Assembly (NCBI GenBank): GCA_964619125.1 | Contig: CAZUCA010000010.1 | Location: 6,880-70,879, forward strand | Direction of reading: 5' to 3' | Origin: Owenweeksia sp964619125 | GTDB taxonomy: Bacteria > Bacteroidota > Bacteroidia > Flavobacteriales > Schleiferiaceae | Length of the DNA: 64,000 nucleotides | Shown: positions 26,702-35,832 of the stretch, one piece after another | Position numbering within the stretch: position 1 is the stretch's first letter | How the letters are laid out: each line of letters starts with the position of its first letter | Made by a program: the position numbers and the translations under genes | The notes under the pieces: model-generated | Told to the model about the DNA's origin: nothing | Databases searched by the model: none | What the model saw: only the letters and a program-made list of their open reading frames with translations

Positions 26702-27658
26702 TCAAATTTGTGAACTCTCAAGGGCCCGTTCTAACCAGCGGAACTTTGTGCCGGTAAAGCGCTTGCGAATAAGGGCGTAGTCTTCCACCACAAACTCCAG
26801 GTCAATGCGGGCATTGCGCACCTCTGCCGAATAAGCACTATGGGCGCTAAGGCTGTGGGCGATGGGAAGAAGATCGGGGATTATACTGGTTTTTATATCC
26901 CTCAGGAAGGCCACCAGGGCCTGATGCAGCTCAGGATCCATATAATCCATTTCAGCTAAGGCCAGTTTCGCAAGAGATTGATCTAATTCATTGTGTAGGT
27001 TATTGAGGTCCTCCTCCAACTTAAAAGTAGCCAGGTTCACGTTCGGATTTTCGGTAATACGGGCCATATAGCCGGAGATCAGAAAATCCAGCTTGTGAAA
27101 ATGCAGCATTTGCTCGCGCAGATGCCGGCTAACCTCCCCATAACGGAGGATGTGCTCATGACGGGCCTCCCACTCGATTTTAAAACCATTGCGAACTGCA
27201 AAGCGTACCTCGGCCTTCATGAGATCTTTCTCAATTTCCACCACGGCATGCTCCAGTTGGTTCATGGCCTGGTAATAATCAGCGAGCCTTGCGAATGACT
27301 CTTTGCGGTAGCGCCTTAAGTGCAACACCCGGGCATAATGATTATGGAATAGTAGCTGCAATGAATCAAAACCTGCTTGAAACACCTGCTGTAAACCAGA
27401 GTCGCCCTGGTACCCCCCCATACCAACGAATTCCTTCTGGCTCTGCTCAATGCATTCCACAACCTGACGTCTCCTCACTTCAATTTCATCAGGGTTGCCA
27501 GAGGTTAGGGTGGTCTGGAAACAGGTAAGGGCCTTGACCCGAAAGGCATCGAGCTCTTTATTACAACGCGCATAGTAGGTACGCGGAGTATATTCAAACT
27601 GTGCCAGGGTACTTCCAGAACTAATAATTACAATAGCAATACTCAATAATGCTTTCAT
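26702..27658 (-). CDS. Secreted helical protein of unknown function
   Basis: The protein has 318 residues from MKALLSIAIVI. The frame is open to 27694, but the inner start gives a clean signal peptide ending STLAQ. The mature part is almost entirely alpha-helical and charged, with two cysteines near the N-terminus (YYARCNKELDAF and LTCFQTTL) and heptad-like stretches (LEEDLNNLHNELDQSLAKLA). I do not recognise the family with certainty. It faces the pilin-like operon tail to tail and has its own promoter region on the far side. Confidence 0.6.
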   Translation of the reverse strand: MKALLSIAIVIISSGSTLAQFEYTPRTYYARCNKELDAFRVKALTCFQTTLTSGNPDEIEVRRRQVVECIEQSQKEFVGMGGYQGDSGLQQVFQAGFDSLQLLFHNHYARVLHLRRYRKESFARLADYYQAMNQLEHAVVEIEKDLMKAEVRFAVRNGFKIEWEARHEHILRYGEVSRHLREQMLHFHKLDFLISGYMARITENPNVNLATFKLEEDLNNLHNELDQSLAKLALAEMDYMDPELHQALVAFLRDIKTSIIPDLLPIAHSLSAHSAYSAEVRNARIDLEFVVEDYALIRKRFTGTKFRWLERALESSQI

Positions 27659-28359
27659 ATTGGAGTAGAGTTTTGATTCAGAAAACATTAACAACCTTAC
27701 TAAATTACCAATAAAAATTCCTACTTAGTGCATTTTCACCTGTTTAACTCCCCTTATTTCATAAGCGCATATTTTATCTATCATAACAATTGTTTGTTAA
27801 CCAACATTTAAAGCTTATTAGCTTTTGAATATTTCATAATATTTAATGCTCAATATCAACAACAACCAAGCGCTTTGAGCCGGGTCGTGATCTTACAGCC
27901 AGCCCCTCTGCATTGACCATTATTACTGCAAATGCCATAAATCACACCCTGAGCTAAGTCAAAGCCTAAAAAAGTTCACATTTTTTATGTAAATATTGAT
28001 TGAACTAAAGCACTTTATTATCAAGGAGATACAGTTTAGGTGTAAGAAATCGGAATAGGTCTAATTATTTGAAAATGAGAAAGTTGTTGATAAATAGATG
28101 AAATGATAATATCTTAGTGCCCGATTTCGGGACATGAAACATCCTGACCAGAGCACTTTAAGTGAATTAACCTAAAAACCTAACAACCATGACTTCTACT
28201 CCAATCACATTAAGGCATAGTCCACCTTCTACGGTCTATTAGCAGTTCAAATAGTATTTCCAGTCAATCAATTGCCGGCCAAAATATTTAAATAGCATTT
28301 AAAAAATTATGCTGAAAATTTGGTCGCATTATCTTCAATCAAATTAATACTTGTTACTC
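27659..28359. other. Long AT-rich spacer before the SprB-like gene
   Basis: About 700 bases carry no gene I can support. A 17-codon frame at 28189-28242 has a typical Bacteroidota leader (CCTAACAACCATG) but codes for nothing recognisable. Divergent promoters for the genes at 27658 and 28360 should lie here. The nearest box to the SprB-like gene is AAAATTTG at about 28314-28321, only a partial match. Confidence 0.5.
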
Positions 28360-31300
28360 ATGAAACATGCTCTACTCTCTTTAAATGGAAAGAGCCTCGG
28401 CCCTTCGCGTCTCGCGATATTCCTGTTGGCCTTTCTTTCCTTCAACCAGTTGGCATTTGCCCAACCGGTTGTAAGCCTTAACTCCAGCACTGACGTAAGC
28501 TGCTTTGGTGGCAATGATGGTGCTATAGATATTAATGTATCCGGTGGCATCAGCCCCTATACATTTTATTGGAGCAACGGCGACAACAGCCAGAATATCA
28601 GCGGTCTCGACACCGGTAGCTATTCAGTAGTGGTAGTAGACGCCAACCTTGATTCAGCCAACCTCAGTGGCGTGGTTATTAGCCAGCCTGACGAGTTAGC
28701 TGTAGTATATAATGTAAGTAATGTTAGCTGTTACGGCGATGCCAACGGTGCCGTAAACCTGACGGTAAGTGGCGGTACCGCTCCTTATACATATATATGG
28801 AGTAGCGGTGAAACCACCCAAAACATCAGCGGAAAGTCATCAGGCTTTTTCAGCGTAACCGTTACCGACTCGGCCGGCTGTACTAAATTCATTTCCTCCA
28901 TTGTAGTACTGGAACCTTCTGAACTTAAGCTGCAAAGTCAGATCAACACTCATGTGAGTTGTTTTGGCGGCAATGACGGTGAAACAGAAGTTCAACTGAC
29001 CGGGGGATTACTCCCTTATACCTATTTATGGGATGACGGTAGTACTGCCAATACGCGCAGCAACCTCACCGCCGGTACCTACACCCTTACCGCCACCGAC
29101 CAAAATTCATGTACTACGGTGGTAAACGTTACTATTAATGAGCCGGCTGCTCCCCTGAGCGCCGTGGTTGATATTACCAACACCACCTGCGTATCAAGCA
29201 GCGATGGCCAGATTGACCTGACCGTTAGCGGTGGTACTGCTCCTTACAGCTACCTGTGGAATACCGGCGATACTACTGAAGATCTTACAGTACCTACCGG
29301 GAGCTACTCGGTAACCATTACCGATGGCAATGGCTGTACCCTGCTGGAAAACGCGGTGGTAAGCAATGACGATACCATCCCGCCGGTAGCCGCCTGTCGC
29401 ACCATACCTTTGATTCTCGACGCCAGTGGCAATGCCAGCATTACGGCCATCGACCTCGACTATGGTTCTACCGACAACTGTGCTATCGACACTATTATAT
29501 TGAGTAACTACAATTTTGGTTGCGCTGACCTGGGCCTTACCCCGGTTGATCTCTATGTGATTGATGAAAATGGCAACAGCGATACCTGCACGGGCAATGT
29601 AAATGTTTTTGACACCATTGCCCCTACTCTTAACACCATCAACATCACTGCTTATCTTGACGCCAGTGGCCAGGCCACTATCAGTGCCGCTGATGTTGAC
29701 GCCGGTACTCTTGATGCCTGTGGTCTCGACACCATATATATTAGCCGCAACCAGTTTTTCTGTGGTGACATCGGTGTTCAAAACCTAATGTTTACCGCTG
29801 CCGACGTAAATGGAAACAGCCGGTCAACCAGCATTACAGTGACCGTGGCCGATACCATTTCGCCTGATGTAATCACTCAGGACATCAGCCTTTACCTGGC
29901 TGCCGATGGCACCGCCAGCATTTCTGCCGCCGATATCGACAATGGCTCAAGCGACGCTTGTGGTATCGATACCCTGGTTCTGAGCCAATACAACTTTGAC
30001 TGTGCGGTAGTAGGCATCCAAATGGTGAGCCTGTCAGTAACTGACCTTGAAGGCAATGTAGGAACAGCCACCGCCAGCGTAACCGTTATTGACACTATTT
30101 CGCCAGCACTCAGTGCCAGCGGCAAAACGGTTTACCTCGATGCCACTGGATCGGTAAGCATCAATGCTGCTGACCTGGTTAACGCTGCCTCTGACTCCTG
30201 TGGTATTGATACTATTACGCTCAGTACTTACAACTTCAGCTGCGCCGAAGTGGGTGCTAACCCTGTAACCGTAAGCGCCATCGACAATAATGGCAACACC
30301 ACTACGGTATCGGTTAGCGTAACTGTATCTGACACCAACAAACCAGATGTAATTGCCCGTGATATTAATGCTTACCTCGATGCGGCCGGCCAGGTATCTA
30401 TTACCGTAGCCGACATTGACAGCGCCACTACTGCTGTTTGTGGTATGGACACTATTTTGCTCAACAAATACAACTTTAGTTGTGCTGACACCGGTGTAAA
30501 TATGGTAATGCTGATTGCCGTAAGCAACAACGGTGTTTTCAACTCTGATACCGCCCTGGTAACTGTTATTGATACGATCAGCGGTAATCTTACCACCCAA
30601 AATCAGACTATTTACCTCGATGCAGCCGGACAGGCCTCTGTTACCGCTGCTGACCTTAGCAATAGCAGTTCTGATGCCTGTGGTATTGATACCACTACCC
30701 TGTCAAAATATGACTTCAGCTGTGCTGATGCCGGTGCTAACACCGTAATGGTTACCCTGCTTGACATCCATGGCAACAGCCGTTCGGCCAGCGCCACCGT
30801 TACAGTAGTGGATACCATCAAGCCAGTGGTAAGCACCATTGATATTACGCTTAACCTCGACGCCAGCGGAAACGCTTCGATTGTAGCTACCGATGTTATG
30901 GCTGCCAATAGCGACAACTGCGCCGTTGACACCCTGATCCTCGATCGCTACAACTTCGTTTGTGCAGATGCCGGGGTTCAGGTTGTTACTCTGCAGGCTA
31001 TCGATGCTGCTGGTAACTCTGCCTCAGCCACTGCCCAGGTTACGGTAGTAGACACCACCGACCCGGTGATCACCAGCGCTCCCTTCGACGCCTACCTTGA
31101 CGCCAACGGTGCCGTTAGTATTACCGCAGCAGATGTTACTGCTACCCTTAGTGATGCCTGTGGCACACCAGCAGTAGCTATTGACATCAGCAACTTCGAC
31201 TGTACTAACCTCGGTGCCAACACCGTAACCCTTACGGCTACTGACGCCTCCGGTAATATAGCTACCGCCACTGCAACCGTTACGGTTTACGATACTATCA

Positions 31301-34170
31301 GCCCAGCGCTTAGCGTGGCCAACGTTGACCTCTACCTCGATACTGCCGCCACCATGTCGTTGCGCGATGTGAATCCTGTACTCTACCTGTTCGAAGCTTG
31401 TAGCCTTGATAGCGTGTACTTGAGCCGTGAAAATTTCGGCTGTGCCGACCTTGGTGCCACCAAAATTGGTGTGACTGCTGTAGACGCCGAAGGTAACCTG
31501 CGCAGCGACAGCCTTATTGTTAATGTAATTGACACTACCGGTCCATCATTGACCAGTAATAACCTCACCGTTTACCTCGACAACAGTGGCAACACTTCTA
31601 TTACGGCTGCCCAGGTAAACACTATGGCCTCAGATGTATGTGGCATTGACACCCTCTACCTGGACCGCTATACCTTTAGCTGTACTGAAGTAGGTGCCAA
31701 TACTGTAACTCTTACCGCTGTTGACGTTAATGGTCAGTCAACTACGGTACTTACTACCGTAACGGTGGCTGACACCATCCTGCCGGTGGTAAATGCCCAG
31801 AATGTTACTATTTACAGTGATGCCAATGGTATTGCCACTATTAGTCCCGCCGATATCGATAACGGTAGCTATGACGGCAACTGCTCGTCTTCGGTTCTTA
31901 CCCTGAGCGATAGCATTTTTGATTGCTCTGAACTGGGTCTGAACCTGGAAACCCTTACCATCACCGATGCTGGTGGCAACAGTCGTACGGTTGATTTCTT
32001 TATTACCGTAATTGATACCATCAAGCCAACCCTGGCACTTAAGAATATTACCGTGATGCTGAACCAGGCGGGAACAGCCAGTATCAGTGCTAACCAGCTC
32101 GACAGTTCCAGCTCTGATAACTGTTCTAACCTGCTTTCATTCAGTGCCAGCAAAACCAGCTTCAACTGTAATGACCTTGGCGCCAATGTAATTAGCGTTT
32201 ATGCTGAAGATGCCAAAATGAACAGTGCAACAGCCACAGCAGTGGTAACTGTAATTGACGGCAGCAACCCTACGGTAGCTACCCGCAACATCAATGCTTA
32301 CTTAGATGCCAATGGTAGCGTAACTGCCCTGGCTACTGACGTAAATAACGGCAGCTTCGATAACTGTGGCCTTGATAGCCTCTGGCTGAGCCGCAGCGTA
32401 TTCAGCGCCAGCGACCTTGGTCCTAACAATGCCACTCTGTATGTTCAGGATCCGGCTGGAAATGTGGCTTTTGGTTCGGCCGTAATCACCGTGATTGACA
32501 CCGTGAAACCACAAATTGCCAACCAAAACCTGGATCTTTATCTGGATGCCAGCGGACAGGCTAACTTCACCAGTGCCAGCTATAATCTCAATGTAACTGA
32601 TAACCACAGTGTTGCTTCACTTAGTACTGCCAATGCAGTATATGACTGCTCACAGCGCGGTATTAATACCGTAAGTGTAACGGCAACAGACCCAAGTGGC
32701 AACAGCCGCGTGGCCACCCTTACCATAAATGTAATTGACACCCTGGCTCCCAGCCTGCAGCTAAACAGTGCTACTGTGTATCTGGACGCTAATGGCAATG
32801 CCAGCCTGAGTGTAGCCGACGTTGATGCCGGCAGCAGTGACAATTGTGGGATGCAAAGTATCACCCTCAATCGCAGCAGCTTTAGCTGTGCTGACCTGGG
32901 TAGCAATATGGTAATGGTTAGCGCCATGGATGCCGACTCAAATATGGTAAGCGACAGTGTTATGGTTACCGTAATTGATAATATCGCACCAAGCCTGAGC
33001 TCAGTACCTGCCAATATCACCACCGGATCAGATGCGGGCAGCTGTGGTGCGGTAGTAAACTTTGTGATGCCTGCTACCAGTGATAACTGCAGCAATGCCA
33101 ACCTCACCAGTACTCACCAGCCTGGCGATCTCTTCCCGGTAGGAAGCACCCGCGTGATTTTCACCACTCAGGATGCCGCCGGAAACACTGATACTGCCGG
33201 ATTTAACGTAACTGTAATTGATGATCAGGCTCCGCAAATCATAAGCATGCCTCTTACTGATACCGTGGGTCAGTGTAATGCCCTTTACAGCTTTAGCATG
33301 CCCCTGGCCAGCGATAATTGCTCCAATGCCAGCGTTACCCAAATCAGTGGTTTACCCAGTGGTGGTTTCTATCCCATCGGTACCACTACCAACAGCTTCC
33401 GCATCAGCGATAGCAACGGTAACGACACCATCGTTAGCTTTGATGTGGTGGTAATGCCAGCCAGTCAGCCCAACCTGCCCCAGGAGCTCAACCTCTGTGC
33501 AAATGAGGCCCCGGTTGATTTCACCCTCGGACAGGCCATCAACTGGAGTGGCAAGGGTATCCAGAATGCCAGCAGCTTTAACCCTGCTCTTGCCGGTACC
33601 GGTCGCCATGTACTTAACTATACCTACTTTGATGAGTACGGTTGTATGACCAACGGTAGTATTTCTATCACTGTGTCACCGATACCGGTTGAACCGGTAA
33701 TCAGCCGCAGTGGTGCCAACACCCTTACCACCGGAGCCTATGACACTTATCAATGGTACCGTGATGGTATTGCCATCACCGGGGCCAACAGCCAGAGTTA
33801 CAGCTACACCATTGGTGGTAACTACCAGGTAATGGTAAGCAACACTGCTGCCTGTGAAAACCACAGCAAGGGTTATGTAGTAGGATCAGCTAATGGAGGT
33901 ATCGGTATTGAAGAAAACCTGCTTGGTGAACTAAGCCTCTACCCCAACCCGACCAATGGGGTGCTTACGATCGACCTCAACAACCTTATGAAGAAGGAAT
34001 TGCAGGTGAGCCTGTACAATATCAGTGGTAAGAAACTGATGTCAGTTTCGGACTTCACCGAGGCCGATGGCAAAATGATAATCAACCTAAACCAATTACC
34101 TAAGGCTACTTACGTGCTCCGCATTCAGTCGGAAGACCAGGTTGTAGTTCGTCAGGTAGTACTTTATTAA
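28360..34170 (+). CDS. Giant SprB-like repeat adhesin with T9SS sorting domain
   Basis: The protein has 1936 residues. I chose the ATG at 28360 over a TTG nine bases upstream because it gives a clean signal peptide ending AFAQ. Domain order: four SprB repeats (about 37-338; VSCFGGNDGAIDINVSGG, SCYGDANGAVNLTVSGGTAP), then 15 tandem units of about 80 residues (about 340-1540; unit core YLDASGQASISAADV...DACGIDTL...SCADxGxNxVTLTAxDxxGN...VTVIDT), two HYR-like domains (about 1545-1700), an Ig-like segment, and a T9SS type A tail (LSLYPNPTNGVLTIDL ... NQLPKATYVLRI). SprB itself is the mobile gliding adhesin of Flavobacterium johnsoniae, but SprB repeats occur in many non-gliding surface proteins too. 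Each unit has two conserved Cys. The OmpA-like gene follows 24 bases later in the same direction. Confidence 0.85.
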   Translation: MKHALLSLNGKSLGPSRLAIFLLAFLSFNQLAFAQPVVSLNSSTDVSCFGGNDGAIDINVSGGISPYTFYWSNGDNSQNISGLDTGSYSVVVVDANLDSANLSGVVISQPDELAVVYNVSNVSCYGDANGAVNLTVSGGTAPYTYIWSSGETTQNISGKSSGFFSVTVTDSAGCTKFISSIVVLEPSELKLQSQINTHVSCFGGNDGETEVQLTGGLLPYTYLWDDGSTANTRSNLTAGTYTLTATDQNSCTTVVNVTINEPAAPLSAVVDITNTTCVSSSDGQIDLTVSGGTAPYSYLWNTGDTTEDLTVPTGSYSVTITDGNGCTLLENAVVSNDDTIPPVAACRTIPLILDASGNASITAIDLDYGSTDNCAIDTIILSNYNFGCADLGLTPVDLYVIDENGNSDTCTGNVNVFDTIAPTLNTINITAYLDASGQATISAADVDAGTLDACGLDTIYISRNQFFCGDIGVQNLMFTAADVNGNSRSTSITVTVADTISPDVITQDISLYLAADGTASISAADIDNGSSDACGIDTLVLSQYNFDCAVVGIQMVSLSVTDLEGNVGTATASVTVIDTISPALSASGKTVYLDATGSVSINAADLVNAASDSCGIDTITLSTYNFSCAEVGANPVTVSAIDNNGNTTTVSVSVTVSDTNKPDVIARDINAYLDAAGQVSITVADIDSATTAVCGMDTILLNKYNFSCADTGVNMVMLIAVSNNGVFNSDTALVTVIDTISGNLTTQNQTIYLDAAGQASVTAADLSNSSSDACGIDTTTLSKYDFSCADAGANTVMVTLLDIHGNSRSASATVTVVDTIKPVVSTIDITLNLDASGNASIVATDVMAANSDNCAVDTLILDRYNFVCADAGVQVVTLQAIDAAGNSASATAQVTVVDTTDPVITSAPFDAYLDANGAVSITAADVTATLSDACGTPAVAIDISNFDCTNLGANTVTLTATDASGNIATATATVTVYDTISPALSVANVDLYLDTAATMSLRDVNPVLYLFEACSLDSVYLSRENFGCADLGATKIGVTAVDAEGNLRSDSLIVNVIDTTGPSLTSNNLTVYLDNSGNTSITAAQVNTMASDVCGIDTLYLDRYTFSCTEVGANTVTLTAVDVNGQSTTVLTTVTVADTILPVVNAQNVTIYSDANGIATISPADIDNGSYDGNCSSSVLTLSDSIFDCSELGLNLETLTITDAGGNSRTVDFFITVIDTIKPTLALKNITVMLNQAGTASISANQLDSSSSDNCSNLLSFSASKTSFNCNDLGANVISVYAEDAKMNSATATAVVTVIDGSNPTVATRNINAYLDANGSVTALATDVNNGSFDNCGLDSLWLSRSVFSASDLGPNNATLYVQDPAGNVAFGSAVITVIDTVKPQIANQNLDLYLDASGQANFTSASYNLNVTDNHSVASLSTANAVYDCSQRGINTVSVTATDPSGNSRVATLTINVIDTLAPSLQLNSATVYLDANGNASLSVADVDAGSSDNCGMQSITLNRSSFSCADLGSNMVMVSAMDADSNMVSDSVMVTVIDNIAPSLSSVPANITTGSDAGSCGAVVNFVMPATSDNCSNANLTSTHQPGDLFPVGSTRVIFTTQDAAGNTDTAGFNVTVIDDQAPQIISMPLTDTVGQCNALYSFSMPLASDNCSNASVTQISGLPSGGFYPIGTTTNSFRISDSNGNDTIVSFDVVVMPASQPNLPQELNLCANEAPVDFTLGQAINWSGKGIQNASSFNPALAGTGRHVLNYTYFDEYGCMTNGSISITVSPIPVEPVISRSGANTLTTGAYDTYQWYRDGIAITGANSQSYSYTIGGNYQVMVSNTAACENHSKGYVVGSANGGIGIEENLLGELSLYPNPTNGVLTIDLNNLMKKELQVSLYNISGKKLMSVSDFTEADGKMIINLNQLPKATYVLRIQSEDQVVVRQVVLY
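28468..29373 (+). repeat. Four SprB-type repeats
   Basis: Four units of about 225 bp encode VSCFGGNDGxxxxxVSGGxxPYTYxWxxG segments. They differ clearly at DNA level, so they are old duplications. Confidence 0.8.
29374..32980 (+). repeat. Fifteen in-frame tandem units of about 240 bp
   Basis: The units encode a Cys-containing beta-sandwich-like module. Each begins after a VIDT linker with PxxxxxNxxxYLDAxG and ends with DxxGNxxxxxxxVTVID. Unit length is about 240 bp throughout. The units near 29600-31050 are the most alike, and units 9, 11 and 12 are the most diverged. Confidence 0.8.
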
Positions 34171-34194
34171 GCTATAACCTAATCCCTAAACGTC

Positions 34195-35664
34195 ATGAAA
34201 ATATTTAAAAACACCATTCTGATTCTCCTGGCGGTATTCATCACCCCGGCAGACCTGATAGCTCAGGAAGTGAGTAAAAGTGATAAGGAGGAAGCTCCCA
34301 AAGCTGAAGTTAAAGAAGAAGCTAAAAAGAGCAACAAAAACGAAAGTCCTTTCAATCAGTTCAGTGCCGGCTTGCGCGCCCTGCATCTTTACGATGTGCC
34401 TTTTTATCGCTTTGACACCGAACTCAATCGCGACATGAAGGGCCTCAACGGTGAGAACACATCTTTTGATCTGGGTCTGGATTTTTATTATGAATATCAG
34501 ATCAACCCCCTTATAGGCTTTCAGGCAGGGTTCAGAGTTGGATCTCTAACTGGTGCTAATGAGGTGGAATACTATAAAAATTCATTTCAGGAGCTCAACC
34601 TGGATATGGTGTTGATCTTAAGTAATCTCTCCGCCCGCCTCGATCGCTTACCGGTAAACGTTTACGCCAAAGTTGGTCTTGGTTCAGGCTGGTATGAAGC
34701 CTCCCGTTATCTCCACAGTGACCATAGCCTCAATAGCCAGCGTGAGCGCAACTTCTTTGATGGCCGTGTTGGAGCAGGTTTGCAGTATAAAATCAGCAAC
34801 AACCTCAGGCTGGAATTAGAGGCTGCTTATAATGCCGTGTATGATGATGGCTTTGATGGCTATAAGACCGGTAGCGGCAGCAATCCCTTTATCTCAACCG
34901 GTATCGGGGTAGCCTACACATTTGGTGATAAGGATAAAGATCCGATGCATTCAATCAGTATGCTGGCCCCTCCCTACAGCAATGGCGTATTTGATATCGC
35001 CGCTGCCAAAAAGGATGAGGCTGCTGACGACAGCAAAAAGGATCAGCAGGTTGTAATAAATGATGCCAATAATGATATGACTGCAGTGGCTTCGAGCCTG
35101 AAAACTTTGAGCGAGGAACTTGCCGCTATGAAGGCCCAGCTTGAAGAACAGCAAGCCCTGGTTGCTGCCCAACAGGCGAAAATCGACGAGCAGGCCAAGC
35201 GCATCGAAGAGCTCACTGCCGAAAACGGTGAATACCTCGCCAGCAAGGAGGAGTCAGCAGAAGAGATGCCTGAGGTCGAAAGCAAGGAAGAGGAGGTTAA
35301 GCCGGAGGGTGTAACCTATTGGAATGCTGCCCGCAGCGAAGTAGAAGTTTTCTTTGGTTTTGACTCTGACGAGCTGACCCCCGAAACGCAGTTGGTGCTC
35401 CAGGAAGCCCTGGGAAATTCGGCCCAACAAATTTCCCTGATCGGCTATGCTTCACCTGAAGGAAACCCTGGCTATAACGACCGCCTCAAAAGAAGAAGGG
35501 TAGATATGGTAAAAGACTACCTGATCTTTGTTCTGGGCATTGATTCCGATAACATTGTAGAAACCAGCGCTGGCGATGTAGTTGATCTTGGTGATAACAA
35601 CCACCTCAATCGCAAGGTAATGGTGAAATTTGAAAAACTCAGTGAGGTAGCCGCCGGCAATTAA
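34195..35664 (+). CDS. Outer membrane beta-barrel protein with C-terminal OmpA domain
   Basis: The protein has 489 residues with a signal peptide ending DLIAQ. A short Lys/Glu-rich linker follows (EVSKSDKEEAPKAEVKEEA). An eight-stranded-type barrel (about 48-243) contains SAGLRALHLYDVPFYRFD, GFQAGFRVGS and GRVGAGLQYKI. A coiled coil follows (about 295-345: ELAAMKAQLEEQQALVAAQQ). Last comes an OmpA peptidoglycan-binding domain (about 385-485: VEVFFGFDSDELTPETQ, LIGYASPEGNPGYNDRLKRR, and NRKVMVKFE). The Asp and Arg that bind diaminopimelate are in the NDRLKRRR region, although the canonical N-x-x-L-S-x-x-R is modified. It lies 24 bases behind the SprB-like gene and is followed by a terminator, so the two form a unit; it may tie the surface machinery to the cell wall. 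Confidence 0.85.
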   Translation: MKIFKNTILILLAVFITPADLIAQEVSKSDKEEAPKAEVKEEAKKSNKNESPFNQFSAGLRALHLYDVPFYRFDTELNRDMKGLNGENTSFDLGLDFYYEYQINPLIGFQAGFRVGSLTGANEVEYYKNSFQELNLDMVLILSNLSARLDRLPVNVYAKVGLGSGWYEASRYLHSDHSLNSQRERNFFDGRVGAGLQYKISNNLRLELEAAYNAVYDDGFDGYKTGSGSNPFISTGIGVAYTFGDKDKDPMHSISMLAPPYSNGVFDIAAAKKDEAADDSKKDQQVVINDANNDMTAVASSLKTLSEELAAMKAQLEEQQALVAAQQAKIDEQAKRIEELTAENGEYLASKEESAEEMPEVESKEEEVKPEGVTYWNAARSEVEVFFGFDSDELTPETQLVLQEALGNSAQQISLIGYASPEGNPGYNDRLKRRRVDMVKDYLIFVLGIDSDNIVETSAGDVVDLGDNNHLNRKVMVKFEKLSEVAAGN

Positions 35665-35683
35665 GCCCGGAACCTTCTAAAAT

Positions 35684-35719
35684 AAAAAAGCCGGTAGCAA
35701 GATTGTTACCGGCTTTTTT
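35684..35719 (+). terminator. Rho-independent terminator after the OmpA-like gene
   Basis: AAAAAAGCCGGTA pairs with TACCGGCTTTTTT around a 10-base loop. The T run follows directly, and the structure also works for the minus strand. Confidence 0.9.
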
Positions 35720-35832
35720 ATTGATAGCAATTGACCCCCAGCTGATTCAAAGCTGAAATTTGGAAGATAAATTTCACAAAATGGCACTATATTGCCCTTC
35801 TAAGCCACAGTAATTCGTCGTTCTCCCCGCGC

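Noticed and set aside
28189..28242. 17-codon frame with a typical leader upstream of the SprB-like gene
   Set aside because: No recognisable peptide features; may be a remnant or chance. Mentioned only in the spacer entry.
29374..32980. Regularly spaced repeats as a possible CRISPR array
   Set aside because: The repeats are about 240 bp, in frame and encode protein modules; there are no short identical repeats with unique spacers.
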